Shown piece by piece: positions 8,169 to 17,140 of a DNA stretch of 64,000 nucleotides. The DNA is from Novosphingobium capsulatum NBRC 12533 (GTDB lineage: Bacteria > Pseudomonadota > Alphaproteobacteria > Sphingomonadales > Sphingomonadaceae): positions 1 through 64,000 of the forward strand of contig NZ_BCYV01000008.1 of assembly GCF_001598375.1 (NCBI RefSeq), in the 5' to 3' direction. The notes below the pieces were generated by a model. It had not been told where the DNA came from, did no database searches, and was given only the letters and a program-made list of their open reading frames with translations. The stretch's first letter is position 1, and each line of letters opens with the position of its first letter. Both the position numbers and the translations under genes were made by a program.

Positions 8169-9758
8169 ATGGCACGAACTCTTCATACAGTCCGCGGACG
8201 TGGCGGCATCGTTACCGCGCCGCATTACCTGGCCGCAGAGGCCGGCCTCGCTGTGCTGAAAGACGGCGGCAGCGCCGCGCAGGCGACGATCACCGTCGCC
8301 GCGACGCTCGCTGTCGTCTATCCGCACATGACCGGGATCGGTGGCGATGGCTTCTGGCTGATCCGCGAAAACGACGGGCGCGTCCATGGCGTGCATGGCG
8401 TGGGCGGCGCGGCGCAAGCTGCTGATCTGGCGCTTTATGCCGGGCATGCTACGGTGCCGTGGCGTGGGCCGCTGGCGGCGAATACCGTGGCGGGCACGCT
8501 GTCTGCCTGGCAGGCCGTGCTCGCCAGCGAACCGGCGCCACTGCCGCTCAGCCGCCTGCTTGCCCCGGCCATTGCCCATGCCGAAGCTGGCGTGGCTGTC
8601 ACTGCCGGCCATGCCGCGCTGGCCCTGGCCAAGGGGCCGGAACTGCGCGCGCAGCCTGGCGCCTACGCGGCCACGTTCGAGCCAGACGGACGCCCGCTGA
8701 ATGAGGGCGAGGTGCTGCGCCAGCCCGCCCTGGCGCAGACACTGCGCCGCCTGGCCGAGGCGGGGATCGAAGATTTCTACACCGGCGCGCTCGGCGATCT
8801 GGTGGCGGCCGATCTTGGCGCGTTGGGTAGCCCGGTGGGCGCCGCAGACCTGGCCGCCCATCGCGCGCTGCGGCCTGCGCCGCTCTCCGTGGCGACCCAG
8901 GCCGGGCGACTTTACAACAGCGCGCCGCCCACGCAGGGTATCGCCTCGCTGCTGATCCTGGCCCTGGCGGAACAGGCCGGCTGCGGCCCTGGCGAAAGCT
9001 TTGGCCATGTCCATACGCTGGTGGAAGCGACCAAGCAGGCCTTCCTGTGGCGTGACGCGCACTGCGGCGATGCGGCCTATATGGCGCGTGATGCGCAAGG
9101 CCTGCTCGATGATGCCGACGCACGCGCCGCGATGGCCGCGCAGATCGATCCGGCCCGTGCGCTGCCCTGGCCGCAGCCTTCGCAATGGGGCGATACCTGC
9201 TGGTTTGGCGCGGCCGATGCGCAGGGGCAGGTGGTCTCTGCCATCCAAAGCACCTATTTCGAATTCGGCTCCGGCCTGGTGCTGCCGCAGACTGGGATCA
9301 CCTGGCAGAACCGGGGCGCCTCTTTCCGCCTGGCCGAAACCGGCTGGAACGCCCTCAAGCCTGGGCGCAAGCCGTTCCATACGCTCAACCCCGCATTGGC
9401 CGAACTGACCGACGGACGCGTCATGGCCTATGGCACGATGGGCGGGGAAGGGCAGCCGCAGACCCAGGCCGCCGTGTTCTCGCGTCATGTCTGGCACCGC
9501 ATGGACCTGCAGGAGGCCATATCGGCACCGCGCTGGCTGCTGGGCCGCACCTGGGGCGAGGACAGCACCACGCTCAAGATCGAGGATGGGTTCGATCCGG
9601 CCGTCTATGCCGCGCTGGAGCAAGCCGGCCATGTGGTGGAGCGCGTCGGCCCGCTGACCGCGATGATGGGCCATGCCGGCGCGGTGGTGCGCGAGGCCGA
9701 TGGCGCGTTGTATGGCGCGACCGATCCGCGCAGCGACGGGGGCGTGGCCGCATGGTGA
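8169..9758 (+). CDS. hpxW: oxamate amidohydrolase, gamma-glutamyltransferase-like Ntn hydrolase
   Basis: A 529-residue protein of the gamma-glutamyltranspeptidase fold. The precursor should cleave itself before the nucleophilic Thr, which I place at T343 in QWGDTCWFGAADAQG. The remainder (GRKPFHTLNPALAEL, MGGEGQPQTQAAVF) follows the family. HpxW of Klebsiella has this fold and hydrolyses oxamate to oxalate and ammonia. The presence of hpxX, hpxY and hpxZ in the same operon supports that assignment over a glutathione role. There is no signal peptide, also against a periplasmic transpeptidase. An in-frame TTG at 8157, overlapping the previous stop, is an alternative start. Confidence 0.8.
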   Translation: MARTLHTVRGRGGIVTAPHYLAAEAGLAVLKDGGSAAQATITVAATLAVVYPHMTGIGGDGFWLIRENDGRVHGVHGVGGAAQAADLALYAGHATVPWRGPLAANTVAGTLSAWQAVLASEPAPLPLSRLLAPAIAHAEAGVAVTAGHAALALAKGPELRAQPGAYAATFEPDGRPLNEGEVLRQPALAQTLRRLAEAGIEDFYTGALGDLVAADLGALGSPVGAADLAAHRALRPAPLSVATQAGRLYNSAPPTQGIASLLILALAEQAGCGPGESFGHVHTLVEATKQAFLWRDAHCGDAAYMARDAQGLLDDADARAAMAAQIDPARALPWPQPSQWGDTCWFGAADAQGQVVSAIQSTYFEFGSGLVLPQTGITWQNRGASFRLAETGWNALKPGRKPFHTLNPALAELTDGRVMAYGTMGGEGQPQTQAAVFSRHVWHRMDLQEAISAPRWLLGRTWGEDSTTLKIEDGFDPAVYAALEQAGHVVERVGPLTAMMGHAGAVVREADGALYGATDPRSDGGVAAW

Positions 9759-10984
9759 GCAGTGGCGGGATGCGCGCGGTGGAGCGCTGCCAGGCCTTGG
9801 GCCAGGCACCCTTTTCCGACATGGCCGGCGGGCTTTATCGCGGGTGGCTGTCCCCCGCGCACCGCGCCAGCGTGACACAGCTTGCCGCGTGGATGGCAGA
9901 GGCAGGCATGACCACCCATGTCGATGGCGCAGCCAACCTGATCGGGCGCTATCCCGGCACGGGCAACGGGCCACCGCTGATTATCGGCAGCCACATCGAC
10001 AGCGTGCGCGATGGCGGCGTCTATGATGGTCCGCTTGGCGTGATGCTGGGCATCGAATGCGTCGCCGCGCTTCATGCCGCCGGCCGCCATATGCCCTTCG
10101 CGATCGAGGTGATCGCCTTTGGCGACGAGGAAGGCAGCCGCTTTCCCGCCGCGATGTTGACCAGCAAGGCACTCGCCGGCCTGCTCGATACGGTGCCCGA
10201 CATGGCCGATGCCCAGGGCGTCACGCTGGCGCAGGCGCTGGGCGAATGGGGCCTTTCCCCGCAAACCCTGCGTGCCGCGCGCCATCCCGGCGCCTTGGCC
10301 TATCTCGAGGCGCATATCGAGCAGGGACCGGTGTTGGAAGCCGAGGGGCTGGCGCTGGGCGTGGTGACTGGCATCGCCGCGCAACTGCGCTACGAAGTGA
10401 CGGTCATGGGCCTGGCCGGCCATGCCGGCACATCGGCCATGCCGCTGCGCCGCGATGCGCTGGCAGGTGCGGCCGAGATGATCCTGGCGATCGAGCGTAT
10501 CGCCCAGGCCGACGCCAGCGATCTGGTGGCCACGGTGGGCCGGATCGAGGCAGCGCCTGGCGCGGCCAACGTGATCGCCGGGCAGGTGCGCTTCACTATC
10601 GATGTGCGCGCTGGTGAGGCCGTGCGGCGTGACCGCGCGGCGGCGGCCATCCTGGCCGAGATCGCGACGATCGCGGCGCAGCGCGGCCTGGGCGTCAGCC
10701 ACCGCCTGATCCACGATCTTCCGCCTTCGCCCTGTGATTCGGCGCTGATGGAGCAGTTGGAAGCCGCGCTGGTGGCCGCCGGCCATCCGCCGCGCCGCCT
10801 GGTTTCCGGTGCCGGTCACGATGCCATGAACCTCGCGCATCTGGCCCCCACGGCCATGCTGTTCATCCGCTGCCGCGACGGCATCAGCCACAACCCCGCC
10901 GAGCATGTGGAACCGGCCGACGCGCAAGGCGCCTTGGCGGTGATGCTGGGCTTTATCGACAATCTGGGAGCGTCCTGTGCTTGA
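9752..10984 (+). CDS. hpxK: allantoate amidohydrolase (M20 family, Zn-dependent)
   Basis: A 410-residue binuclear metal amidohydrolase of the allantoate / N-carbamoyl-amino-acid hydrolase group. Metal ligands are visible in GSHIDSVRDGG, YDGPLGV, FGDEEGSRF, EAHIEQGP and the C-terminal ISHNPAEH. It should convert allantoate to (S)-ureidoglycine, CO2 and ammonia in the cytoplasm. Ureidoglycine aminotransferase is encoded next, matching the reaction order. The ATG at 9752 overlaps the hpxW stop by seven bases. An N-carbamoyl-amino-acid amidase is the structural alternative, but the operon makes allantoate much more likely. Confidence 0.88.
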   Translation: MVSSGGMRAVERCQALGQAPFSDMAGGLYRGWLSPAHRASVTQLAAWMAEAGMTTHVDGAANLIGRYPGTGNGPPLIIGSHIDSVRDGGVYDGPLGVMLGIECVAALHAAGRHMPFAIEVIAFGDEEGSRFPAAMLTSKALAGLLDTVPDMADAQGVTLAQALGEWGLSPQTLRAARHPGALAYLEAHIEQGPVLEAEGLALGVVTGIAAQLRYEVTVMGLAGHAGTSAMPLRRDALAGAAEMILAIERIAQADASDLVATVGRIEAAPGAANVIAGQVRFTIDVRAGEAVRRDRAAAAILAEIATIAAQRGLGVSHRLIHDLPPSPCDSALMEQLEAALVAAGHPPRRLVSGAGHDAMNLAHLAPTAMLFIRCRDGISHNPAEHVEPADAQGALAVMLGFIDNLGASCA

Positions 10985-12221
10985 TCCCCTGCTTTTTGGC
11001 GAAATCGACCCGCCGCAGCGCCTGTTGATGGGGCCTGGGCCGGTCAATGCCCACCCGCGCGTGTTGCGCGCGATGAGCGCCGATCTGCTGGGGCAGTTCG
11101 ACCCGGAAATGACCGGCTACATGAACCAGGTCATGGCGCTCTATCGCCCGGTCTTCGGCACGCAGAACCGCTGGACGATGCTGATCGACGGGACCGCCCG
11201 TGCCGCGATCGAGGCATCGCTCGTCAGCCTGATCCAGCCCGGCGAAACCGCCTTGGTAATCAATTTTGGGCGCTTTGGCCTGCTCTTGCAGGAAATCCTG
11301 CTGCGAATTGGCGCGCGCTTCGAAACGGTGGACGCGCCCTGGGGCGAAGTCGTCCCGGCAGAGGCGATCCGCGCGGCAGCGAAACGGGTACAGCCGCGCC
11401 TGATCTGCACCGTGCATGGCGATACCTCAACCACCATGGCCCAGCCGCTGGACGATATCGGCGCGATCGCGCGCGAGGTGGATGCGCTGGTCTATGTCGA
11501 TGCCACGGCCACGCTGGGCGGCATGGAGATTGCCGCCGATCGCTGGGGCGCCGACGTGATCACCGGTGGCCTGCAGAAATGCCTGGGCGGCCCATCGGGC
11601 AGTGCGCCGATCACCGTGTCCGATGCGGCGGCGCAGGCGATCTTTGCCCGCCGCCACGATGAAAAGGGCATCCGCGCTGCCAATGCGGTGGATGGCGCGG
11701 GGCCGCGCATCCCGTCGAACTATTTCGACCTGGCGATGATCATGGATTACTGGAGCGAAAAGCGCCTCAACCATCATACCGAGGCGACGACCATGCTGTA
11801 TGGTGCCCGCGAATGTGCACGGGTGGCGCTGGGCGAGGGGCTCGACGCGCGCTTTGCCCGGCACAAGGCGGCGGGCGCCGCGATGAGCGCGGGCCTCCGC
11901 GCCATGGGCCTGACGCTGTTTGGCGACGACGCGCACCGCATGACCAACGTGACCGGCGTCTATATCCCGCAAGGCGTCGATGGCGAGGCGGTGCGCGCCA
12001 TGATGCGCGAGCAGTTCGAGATCGAGATCGGCACTGCGTTCGGCCCGCTGATCGGCAAGATCTGGCGCTTGGGCGCGATGGGTTACAACGCCATGAAGCA
12101 CAAGGTGCTGATCACCCTGGCGGCGCTGGAAGCCTGCCTTGCCGCCCAGGGCGTGGCCTTGCCGATGGGGGCGGCCGTGCCCGCAGCGCTCGCGGCCTGG
12201 GACGAGGTAATGGCGGCATGA
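10977..12221 (+). CDS. pucG: (S)-ureidoglycine-glyoxylate aminotransferase
   Basis: A 414-residue fold-type I PLP enzyme of the alanine-glyoxylate aminotransferase group. The N-terminus reads LLMGPGPVNAHPRVLRAM. The PLP lysine is K201 in VITGGLQKCLGGPSG, and DATATLGG carries the cofactor Asp. The PucG/HpxJ enzyme moves the amino group of ureidoglycine to an acceptor such as glyoxylate, giving oxalurate and glycine. That explains why no ureidoglycine aminohydrolase gene is present. A GTG start at 10977, eight bases inside hpxK, is preceded by GGGAG. Serine-glyoxylate aminotransferase is the nearest alternative. Confidence 0.85.
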   Translation: MLDPLLFGEIDPPQRLLMGPGPVNAHPRVLRAMSADLLGQFDPEMTGYMNQVMALYRPVFGTQNRWTMLIDGTARAAIEASLVSLIQPGETALVINFGRFGLLLQEILLRIGARFETVDAPWGEVVPAEAIRAAAKRVQPRLICTVHGDTSTTMAQPLDDIGAIAREVDALVYVDATATLGGMEIAADRWGADVITGGLQKCLGGPSGSAPITVSDAAAQAIFARRHDEKGIRAANAVDGAGPRIPSNYFDLAMIMDYWSEKRLNHHTEATTMLYGARECARVALGEGLDARFARHKAAGAAMSAGLRAMGLTLFGDDAHRMTNVTGVYIPQGVDGEAVRAMMREQFEIEIGTAFGPLIGKIWRLGAMGYNAMKHKVLITLAALEACLAAQGVALPMGAAVPAALAAWDEVMAA

Positions 12222-13114
12222 CGCGCGATCTGATCGGCCATGGCCCGGTGCCGCCAGCGGCCAACTGGCCCAGCGGCGCGCGCGTCGCGGTGAACTTTGT
12301 CATCAACTATGAAGAGGGCGCGGAAAACTGCGTGCTCAACGGGGATGCGCTGTCCGAAGGGTTCCTGTCAGACATGGTCGGCGCCGCGCGTCATCCCGGT
12401 CGGGCCATGGCAATGGAAAGCCTTTATGAATATGGCAGCCGAGCCGGGTTCTGGCGGCTGCACCGCCTGTTTGCCGAACGCGGCGTGCCGGTGACGGTGT
12501 TCGGCGTGGCGGCGGCCATGGCGATGAACCCGGCAGCGGTCGACGCCATGCTGAACGCCGGGTGGGAAGTGGCCAGCCACGGCTATCGCTGGATCGATTA
12601 CCAGGACGTGGCGGCAGAGGTAGAGGCCGCGCACATCGCGCAGGCCATCGCCATTCATACCCAGCTGACCGGCAGCCGCCCGCTGGGCTGGTATCAGGGC
12701 CGCACCAGCCCCAACACCGCGCGCCTCGTCGCGCAGGAAGGCGGGTTTGTCTATGATGCCGACAGCTATGCCGACGACGTGCCCTATTGGGACGCCAGGC
12801 ACGGCCGGGCGCAGCTGATCGTGCCCTACAGCCTTGATGCCAACGACATGAAGATGGTCGCGCTCAATGGTTTTACCGAGGGCGAGCAGTTCTTCCGCTA
12901 TCTGCGCGATACCTATGACCAGCTTGCCGAAGAAGGTGGGCGGATGATGAGCGTGGGCCTGCATGGGCGCATTGCCGGGCGGCCGGGCCGGGCGCGGGCG
13001 GTGGCGCGGTTTGTCGATCATGTCATGGCCGATGGGCGCGCGTGGATCGCCACGCGGCTCGATATCGCCCGCCACTGGATCGCTACCCACCCTTATGTGG
13101 AGCAACCGGCATGA
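12218..13114 (+). CDS. puuE: allantoinase PuuE (polysaccharide-deacetylase-like fold)
   Basis: A 298-residue protein of the NodB/polysaccharide deacetylase fold. The family signature at the start (RVAVNFVINYEEGAENCVLNGD) and YEYGSRAGFWRLHRLF, WEVASHGYRWIDYQ and GWYQGRTSPNT fit PuuE. PuuE hydrolyses allantoin to allantoate without the binuclear metal site of classical AllB allantoinases. It starts by a four-base ATGA overlap with pucG and ends by the same overlap with hpxZ. It sits between the ureidoglycine and OHCU genes, covering the allantoin step. No allantoin racemase or AllB gene is present. Confidence 0.88.
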   Translation: MTRDLIGHGPVPPAANWPSGARVAVNFVINYEEGAENCVLNGDALSEGFLSDMVGAARHPGRAMAMESLYEYGSRAGFWRLHRLFAERGVPVTVFGVAAAMAMNPAAVDAMLNAGWEVASHGYRWIDYQDVAAEVEAAHIAQAIAIHTQLTGSRPLGWYQGRTSPNTARLVAQEGGFVYDADSYADDVPYWDARHGRAQLIVPYSLDANDMKMVALNGFTEGEQFFRYLRDTYDQLAEEGGRMMSVGLHGRIAGRPGRARAVARFVDHVMADGRAWIATRLDIARHWIATHPYVEQPA

Positions 13115-13491
13115 CGATCAACGATCCCCTCCTGCTGGCCGAGGTGGAGGCTGCCTTTGCCGCCTATGAGCGCGCGCTGATGGCCGATGACATTCCGGCG
13201 ATGGACGCGCTGTTTCACGATGCCCCCACCACCAACCGCTTTGGCGTGGGCGAAGTGCTCTATGGCATCGACGCGATCCGCGAGTTTCGCAAAGGGCGCG
13301 GCGGATCGCCGCAACGCCGCCTGGGGCGCGTGGCGATCACCGTCTATGGCGATGGTTTTGCCACAGCCGACGCCGAATTCTTTCGCGAAGGGTCTGAACG
13401 GCGCGGCCGGCAGAGCCAGGCCTGGGTCAAGTTTGCCGATGGCTGGAAAGTCGTGTCGGCCCATGTCAGCCTGGAAGGGAACAGCCATTGA
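13111..13491 (+). CDS. hpxZ: HpxZ-like protein (DUF3225, SnoaL/NTF2-like fold)
   Basis: A 126-residue protein with the pattern of the HpxZ/DUF3225 family: DPLLLAEVEAAFAAYERALMADD, LFHDAPTTNRFGVGEVLYGIDAIREFR and RQSQAWVKFADGWKVVSAHVSL. The NTF2-like fold forms a small cone that can bind acidic metabolites. HpxZ accompanies HpxWXY in Klebsiella, but I know of no established reaction for it. It is coupled to puuE and uraD by four-base overlaps. It could be an auxiliary enzyme for an unstable ureide intermediate; that is speculation. Confidence 0.8.
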   Translation: MTINDPLLLAEVEAAFAAYERALMADDIPAMDALFHDAPTTNRFGVGEVLYGIDAIREFRKGRGGSPQRRLGRVAITVYGDGFATADAEFFREGSERRGRQSQAWVKFADGWKVVSAHVSLEGNSH

Positions 13492-13928
13492 CCGCCCTGT
13501 TCGAGCATTCGCCCTGGGTTGAGGAACGCGCCGATGCCGCGCCAGCGTCGGGCGATCGCCATGCCGATCTGATGGCGGTGGTATATGCCGCCACGCGTGA
13601 AGAGCAGCTTGCCCTGATCCGCGCGCACCCCGAACTGGCCGGCAAGGCGGCGATCGATGGCACGCTCACGCAGGCTTCGGCCGCCGAGCAGGCCTCGGCC
13701 GGGCTCGACCGGCTGACCCCGGAGGAATTCGCCCGCTTCCACGCGCTCAACGCTGCCTATCGCGCCGCGCACGCCATGCCGTTCATCATCTGCGTGCGGC
13801 TAACCGACAAGGCCGGCATCCTGGCCGCTATGGCGGCGCGAACGCAGCACGACACCGATACCGAAATCGCCACGGCGCTTGCCGAAATCGGCAAGATCAC
13901 CCGGCTCCGATTGGAGGACATGGCATGA
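13488..13928 (+). CDS. uraD: 2-oxo-4-hydroxy-4-carboxy-5-ureidoimidazoline (OHCU) decarboxylase
   Basis: A 146-residue OHCU decarboxylase. The catalytic His lies in RAHPELAGKA, and ALNAAYRAAHAMPFIICVR and TQHDTDTEIATALAEIGKI are family hallmarks. It converts OHCU to (S)-allantoin after urate oxidation and HIU hydrolysis. It starts with TTG at 13488, overlapping the hpxZ stop by four bases, with AAGGGA eight bases before. The N-terminus begins almost directly at FEHSPWVEERA. Typical UraD proteins have about 15 more residues before that block, so this one is slightly short. No in-frame upstream start would restore them outside hpxZ. Confidence 0.9.
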   Translation: MTALFEHSPWVEERADAAPASGDRHADLMAVVYAATREEQLALIRAHPELAGKAAIDGTLTQASAAEQASAGLDRLTPEEFARFHALNAAYRAAHAMPFIICVRLTDKAGILAAMAARTQHDTDTEIATALAEIGKITRLRLEDMA

Positions 13929-15379
13929 CCGACCTGCACGCGATCGATACCCAGGCGCTTGCCGCGCTGGAAGCCGAACTGGCACGCCAATTGGCGCTGG
14001 TCGATTGCTTCGGCCCGGACTGGACCCGCCCGCGCACGGCACCGCAGGGCCATGTCTATGACGTGGTGATCGTGGGCGGCGGGCAGAGCGGCCTGGCCAC
14101 CGCGTTCGGGCTGCGGCGCGAGCGGATCAACAACATCCTGGTGCTCGACGAGAATCCGGAAGGGTTTGAAGGGCCATGGGAAACCTATGCCCGGATGATC
14201 ACGCTGCGCACGCCCAAGGGGCTGACGCCGATCGATTATGGCATTCCGGCTTTGACGCCGCAGGCCTGGTTTAGCGCGTGTTTCGGCGCAGCGGCATGGG
14301 ATGCGCTCGACAAGATCCCGCGCGGAGTGTGGATGGAATATCTGCGCTGGTATCGCCGCGTGCTCAACCTGCCGGTGCGCAACAGCGCCAAGGTCACGGG
14401 AATCACGCATGTGGGCGACGGCCTTTATAGCGTGGAACTGGGGGATGGAAGCACAGTGCTGGCCCGCAAGGTCGTGCTGGCCACCGGCATTCAGGGCGGC
14501 GGGGAATGGCACACGCCGGACATGATCCGGCAGAGCCTGCCGCGCCAGGCCTATGCCCACACCAGCGAGCCGATCGATTTTTCGCGTCTGCAGGGCAAGC
14601 GCATTGGCGTTCTAGGTGGCGGCGCCAGCGCGTTCGACAATGCCAACTGGGCGCTGGGCGAGGGCGTAGGCGAAGTCCACGTGTTCATGCGCCGCAGCGT
14701 TTTGCCGCGCATCAACCCGATCCGCTTCATGGAGCGTGTGGGCTTCACCGCGCGCTATCCCGCGCTGTCTGACGCCGAAAAGTATCGCGCGATGGCGGCA
14801 TTCCTGTCGCACAACCAGCCGCCGACCAACGATACGTTCAACCGCGCGGCAAGCTGGCCGGGCTTTGCCCTGCATCTGGCCAGCCCGTGGGAAAGCGTCG
14901 CCTATGAAGACGGGCAGGTGATTGTGACGACGCCACACGATCGCTTTGCCTTCGACTTCGTGATCCTGTCGACAGGTCTCGTTTCAGACCCCCGCCTGCG
15001 GCCTGAACTGGCCGCACTGGCGCCGCACATCGCGCTATGGGGCGATGTCGTGGCCGTGCCCGACGGTGAGCGTAACCCGCTGATCGACGCGCATCCCTAC
15101 CTCGGGCCTGCGTTCGAGTTCACCCCGCGCCACGCGGCCGATGCGCCGCTGCTGCACGGGCTGTTTGCATTCAACTATTCGGCGCTGATCAGCCTGGGGC
15201 TGTCCGCTTCGGCGCTGTCGGGGATGAAGAACGCGCTGCCCCGCCTGGTGCGTGGCATCGCCGACCAGCTGTTCCTGGACGACCGCGAGGAACTGCTCGC
15301 GCAATTCGTCGCCTATGACGAGGAAGAGTTCGTGGGCCAATGGCCACGCCCGGCCTCTGTGGCGGAGGCAGCGGCATGA
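13925..15379 (+). CDS. hpyO: flavoprotein monooxygenase, probable HpyO-type urate hydroxylase
   Basis: A 484-residue two-dinucleotide-domain flavoprotein. The FAD motif is VIVGGGQSGLATAFGLRRE (near residue 43) and the NAD(P)H motif is IGVLGGGASAFDNANWA (near 225). WETYARMITLRTPKGLTPIDYG and GVWMEYLRWYRRVLNLPV fill the substrate domain. The operon has xanthine dehydrogenase upstream and UraH/UraD downstream of urate in pathway order, yet no uricase, PuuD or HpxO gene. HpyO of Xanthomonas campestris is a flavoprotein urate hydroxylase unrelated to HpxO and fills this gap. The assignment rests on context plus domain type. It overlaps uraD and uraH by four bases each. Confidence 0.7.
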   Translation: MTDLHAIDTQALAALEAELARQLALVDCFGPDWTRPRTAPQGHVYDVVIVGGGQSGLATAFGLRRERINNILVLDENPEGFEGPWETYARMITLRTPKGLTPIDYGIPALTPQAWFSACFGAAAWDALDKIPRGVWMEYLRWYRRVLNLPVRNSAKVTGITHVGDGLYSVELGDGSTVLARKVVLATGIQGGGEWHTPDMIRQSLPRQAYAHTSEPIDFSRLQGKRIGVLGGGASAFDNANWALGEGVGEVHVFMRRSVLPRINPIRFMERVGFTARYPALSDAEKYRAMAAFLSHNQPPTNDTFNRAASWPGFALHLASPWESVAYEDGQVIVTTPHDRFAFDFVILSTGLVSDPRLRPELAALAPHIALWGDVVAVPDGERNPLIDAHPYLGPAFEFTPRHAADAPLLHGLFAFNYSALISLGLSASALSGMKNALPRLVRGIADQLFLDDREELLAQFVAYDEEEFVGQWPRPASVAEAAA

Positions 15380-15702
15380 CGACGCTATCCACCCATGTGC
15401 TCGACACCACGAGCGGCCGCCCGGCGCAGGGGATGCGCGTGATGCTGTGGTCGGCAGACAGCCTGCTGGCCGAGGGCGAGACCGACGCTGATGGACGCCT
15501 GCGCGATTTTCCCGCGCTGGAGCAGGGCGCCTATACCCTGGCATTCCACGTCGCCGACTATTTCCGCGCGCAGGGCGCAGAACTGCCCGATCCGCCGTTT
15601 CTCGATGTCGTGCCGATCCATTTCGGGGTGAGCGTGCAAGGGCATTATCATGTACCCTTGCTGGCCTCGCCCTATGCCTATTCCACCTATCGGGGCAGCT
15701 GA
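15376..15702 (+). CDS. uraH: 5-hydroxyisourate hydrolase (transthyretin-like)
   Basis: A 108-residue transthyretin-related protein. The start LSTHVLDTTSGRPAQGM, the middle HYHVPLLASPYAYSTYRG and the C-terminal YRGS are diagnostic for HIU hydrolase and differ from true transthyretin. The tetrameric enzyme turns 5-hydroxyisourate into OHCU, the substrate of UraD encoded two genes upstream. It starts by ATGA overlap with the flavoprotein that should make its substrate. No signal peptide is present, so it is cytoplasmic. Confidence 0.95.
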   Translation: MTTLSTHVLDTTSGRPAQGMRVMLWSADSLLAEGETDADGRLRDFPALEQGAYTLAFHVADYFRAQGAELPDPPFLDVVPIHFGVSVQGHYHVPLLASPYAYSTYRGS

Positions 15703-15703
15703 C

Positions 15704-17140
15704 ATGGCGTTGCGCTTTGTCTGCGATGGTCAGTTGGTAGAGCTCGATGATGTCGCGCCCGGCGACACCGTGCTCGATTTCATGCGCGGGCGGGCCGGCA
15801 AGACCGGCACCAAGGAAGGGTGCGGCGAGGGTGATTGTGGCGCCTGCACCGTGCTGGTGGGCACGCCGCTGGCGCGCGAGGATCGGCTGATCTGGCGCGC
15901 GGTCAATGCCTGCATCCAGTTCCTGCCAATGCTGCATGGCAAGGCGGTGTTGACTGTGAACGGGCTCGGAACCGGACTCAACCCGTTGCAGCAGACCATG
16001 GCCTGCAACGGCGCATCGCAATGCGGGTTCTGCACGCCCGGCTTCGTCATGTCGCTCCATGGCCGCGCGATTGGCGCGGTGGGGGCAGACCTGCCGGTGG
16101 GCGACGTGCTGGCCGGAAACCTCTGCCGCTGCACCGGCTATGGACCGCTGCTGGACGCTGGCGCACAGCATGCGCAGTTGGCGCAGGACGATGCCGCGCT
16201 GCTCGCCCTGCTGCGCCAGGTGGCGGTAGCCGGGCCGGCTTGCGGCCAAGCGCGGCTGCCCGATGGCGGCACGGCGCGCTGGTTCATTCCCGACAGTGCC
16301 GATGCCCTTGCCACGCTGCTGGCACAATATCCCGAGGCGCGCATCGTCGCCGGTGCCACCGACGTGGGCCTGTGGGTGACCAAGAAGCTGATCGATCTCG
16401 AAACGGTGATTTTCGTGGGCGACGTCGCCGAACTCGGCACGATCGCGGAAACCGACCAGGGCCTGACGATCGGCGGCGCGGTGCGCTATGCCGATGCCCA
16501 CGCGGCGCTGGCCCGGCTCAGTCCCGATCTGGGCGAACTGGTAAGGCGCATCGGCGGTTTGCAGGTGCGCAACGCCGGCACCATCGGCGGCAATATCGCC
16601 AATGGCTCACCGATCGGCGATGGCCCGCCAGCGCTGATCGCGCTAGGCGCCATGCTAACGCTGCGATCGGTGCGCGGGCGGCGGACCATGCCACTCGACG
16701 ATTTCTTCATCGCCTATGGCCAGCAGGACCGCAGCCCCGACGAATTCGTCGAAAGCCTGTTCATTCCGCGCCCCGGCCCGCAGGATATCATACATATTTC
16801 CAAGCTTTCGAAACGCTTTGACAGCGACATCTCGGCCGTGTGCGGTGCCTTTTGCCTGCGCGTGGAACAGGGCGTGATCACCGCTGCGCGCGTGGCCTTT
16901 GGCGGCATGGCAGCCACCCCGCGCCGCGCACACCAGGCCGAGGCGACATTGACCGGCGCGCCCTTTGCGGCAGAGACGATCGCCGCTGCGGCCGAGGCGA
17001 TCCGTAGCGATTTCGCGCCGCTGAGCGATGTGCGCGGCAGCGCGGCCTATCGGCTGGAAGCGGCCGGCAATCTGGTGTGGCGCCTGTGGCATCAGGCCCA
17101 GGGTTTGCCGGTCCGCGTGCAGGAGGTGGCCCATGGCTGA
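15704..17140 (+). CDS. xdhA: xanthine dehydrogenase small subunit (2Fe-2S and FAD)
   Basis: A 478-residue electron-transfer subunit of xanthine dehydrogenase, which oxidises hypoxanthine to xanthine and urate. The N-terminal 2Fe-2S domain has EGCGEGDCGACTVLVG (C40, C45, C48). The second cluster is in SQCGFCTPGFVMS and NLCRCTGYGPLLDAG. The FAD domain follows from about residue 190 with IVAGATDVGLWVTK and TIGGNIANGSPIGD. It starts one base after the uraH stop and ends eight bases inside xdhB. Reducing equivalents go to NAD+ in this family. Confidence 0.95.
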   Translation: MALRFVCDGQLVELDDVAPGDTVLDFMRGRAGKTGTKEGCGEGDCGACTVLVGTPLAREDRLIWRAVNACIQFLPMLHGKAVLTVNGLGTGLNPLQQTMACNGASQCGFCTPGFVMSLHGRAIGAVGADLPVGDVLAGNLCRCTGYGPLLDAGAQHAQLAQDDAALLALLRQVAVAGPACGQARLPDGGTARWFIPDSADALATLLAQYPEARIVAGATDVGLWVTKKLIDLETVIFVGDVAELGTIAETDQGLTIGGAVRYADAHAALARLSPDLGELVRRIGGLQVRNAGTIGGNIANGSPIGDGPPALIALGAMLTLRSVRGRRTMPLDDFFIAYGQQDRSPDEFVESLFIPRPGPQDIIHISKLSKRFDSDISAVCGAFCLRVEQGVITAARVAFGGMAATPRRAHQAEATLTGAPFAAETIAAAAEAIRSDFAPLSDVRGSAAYRLEAAGNLVWRLWHQAQGLPVRVQEVAHG

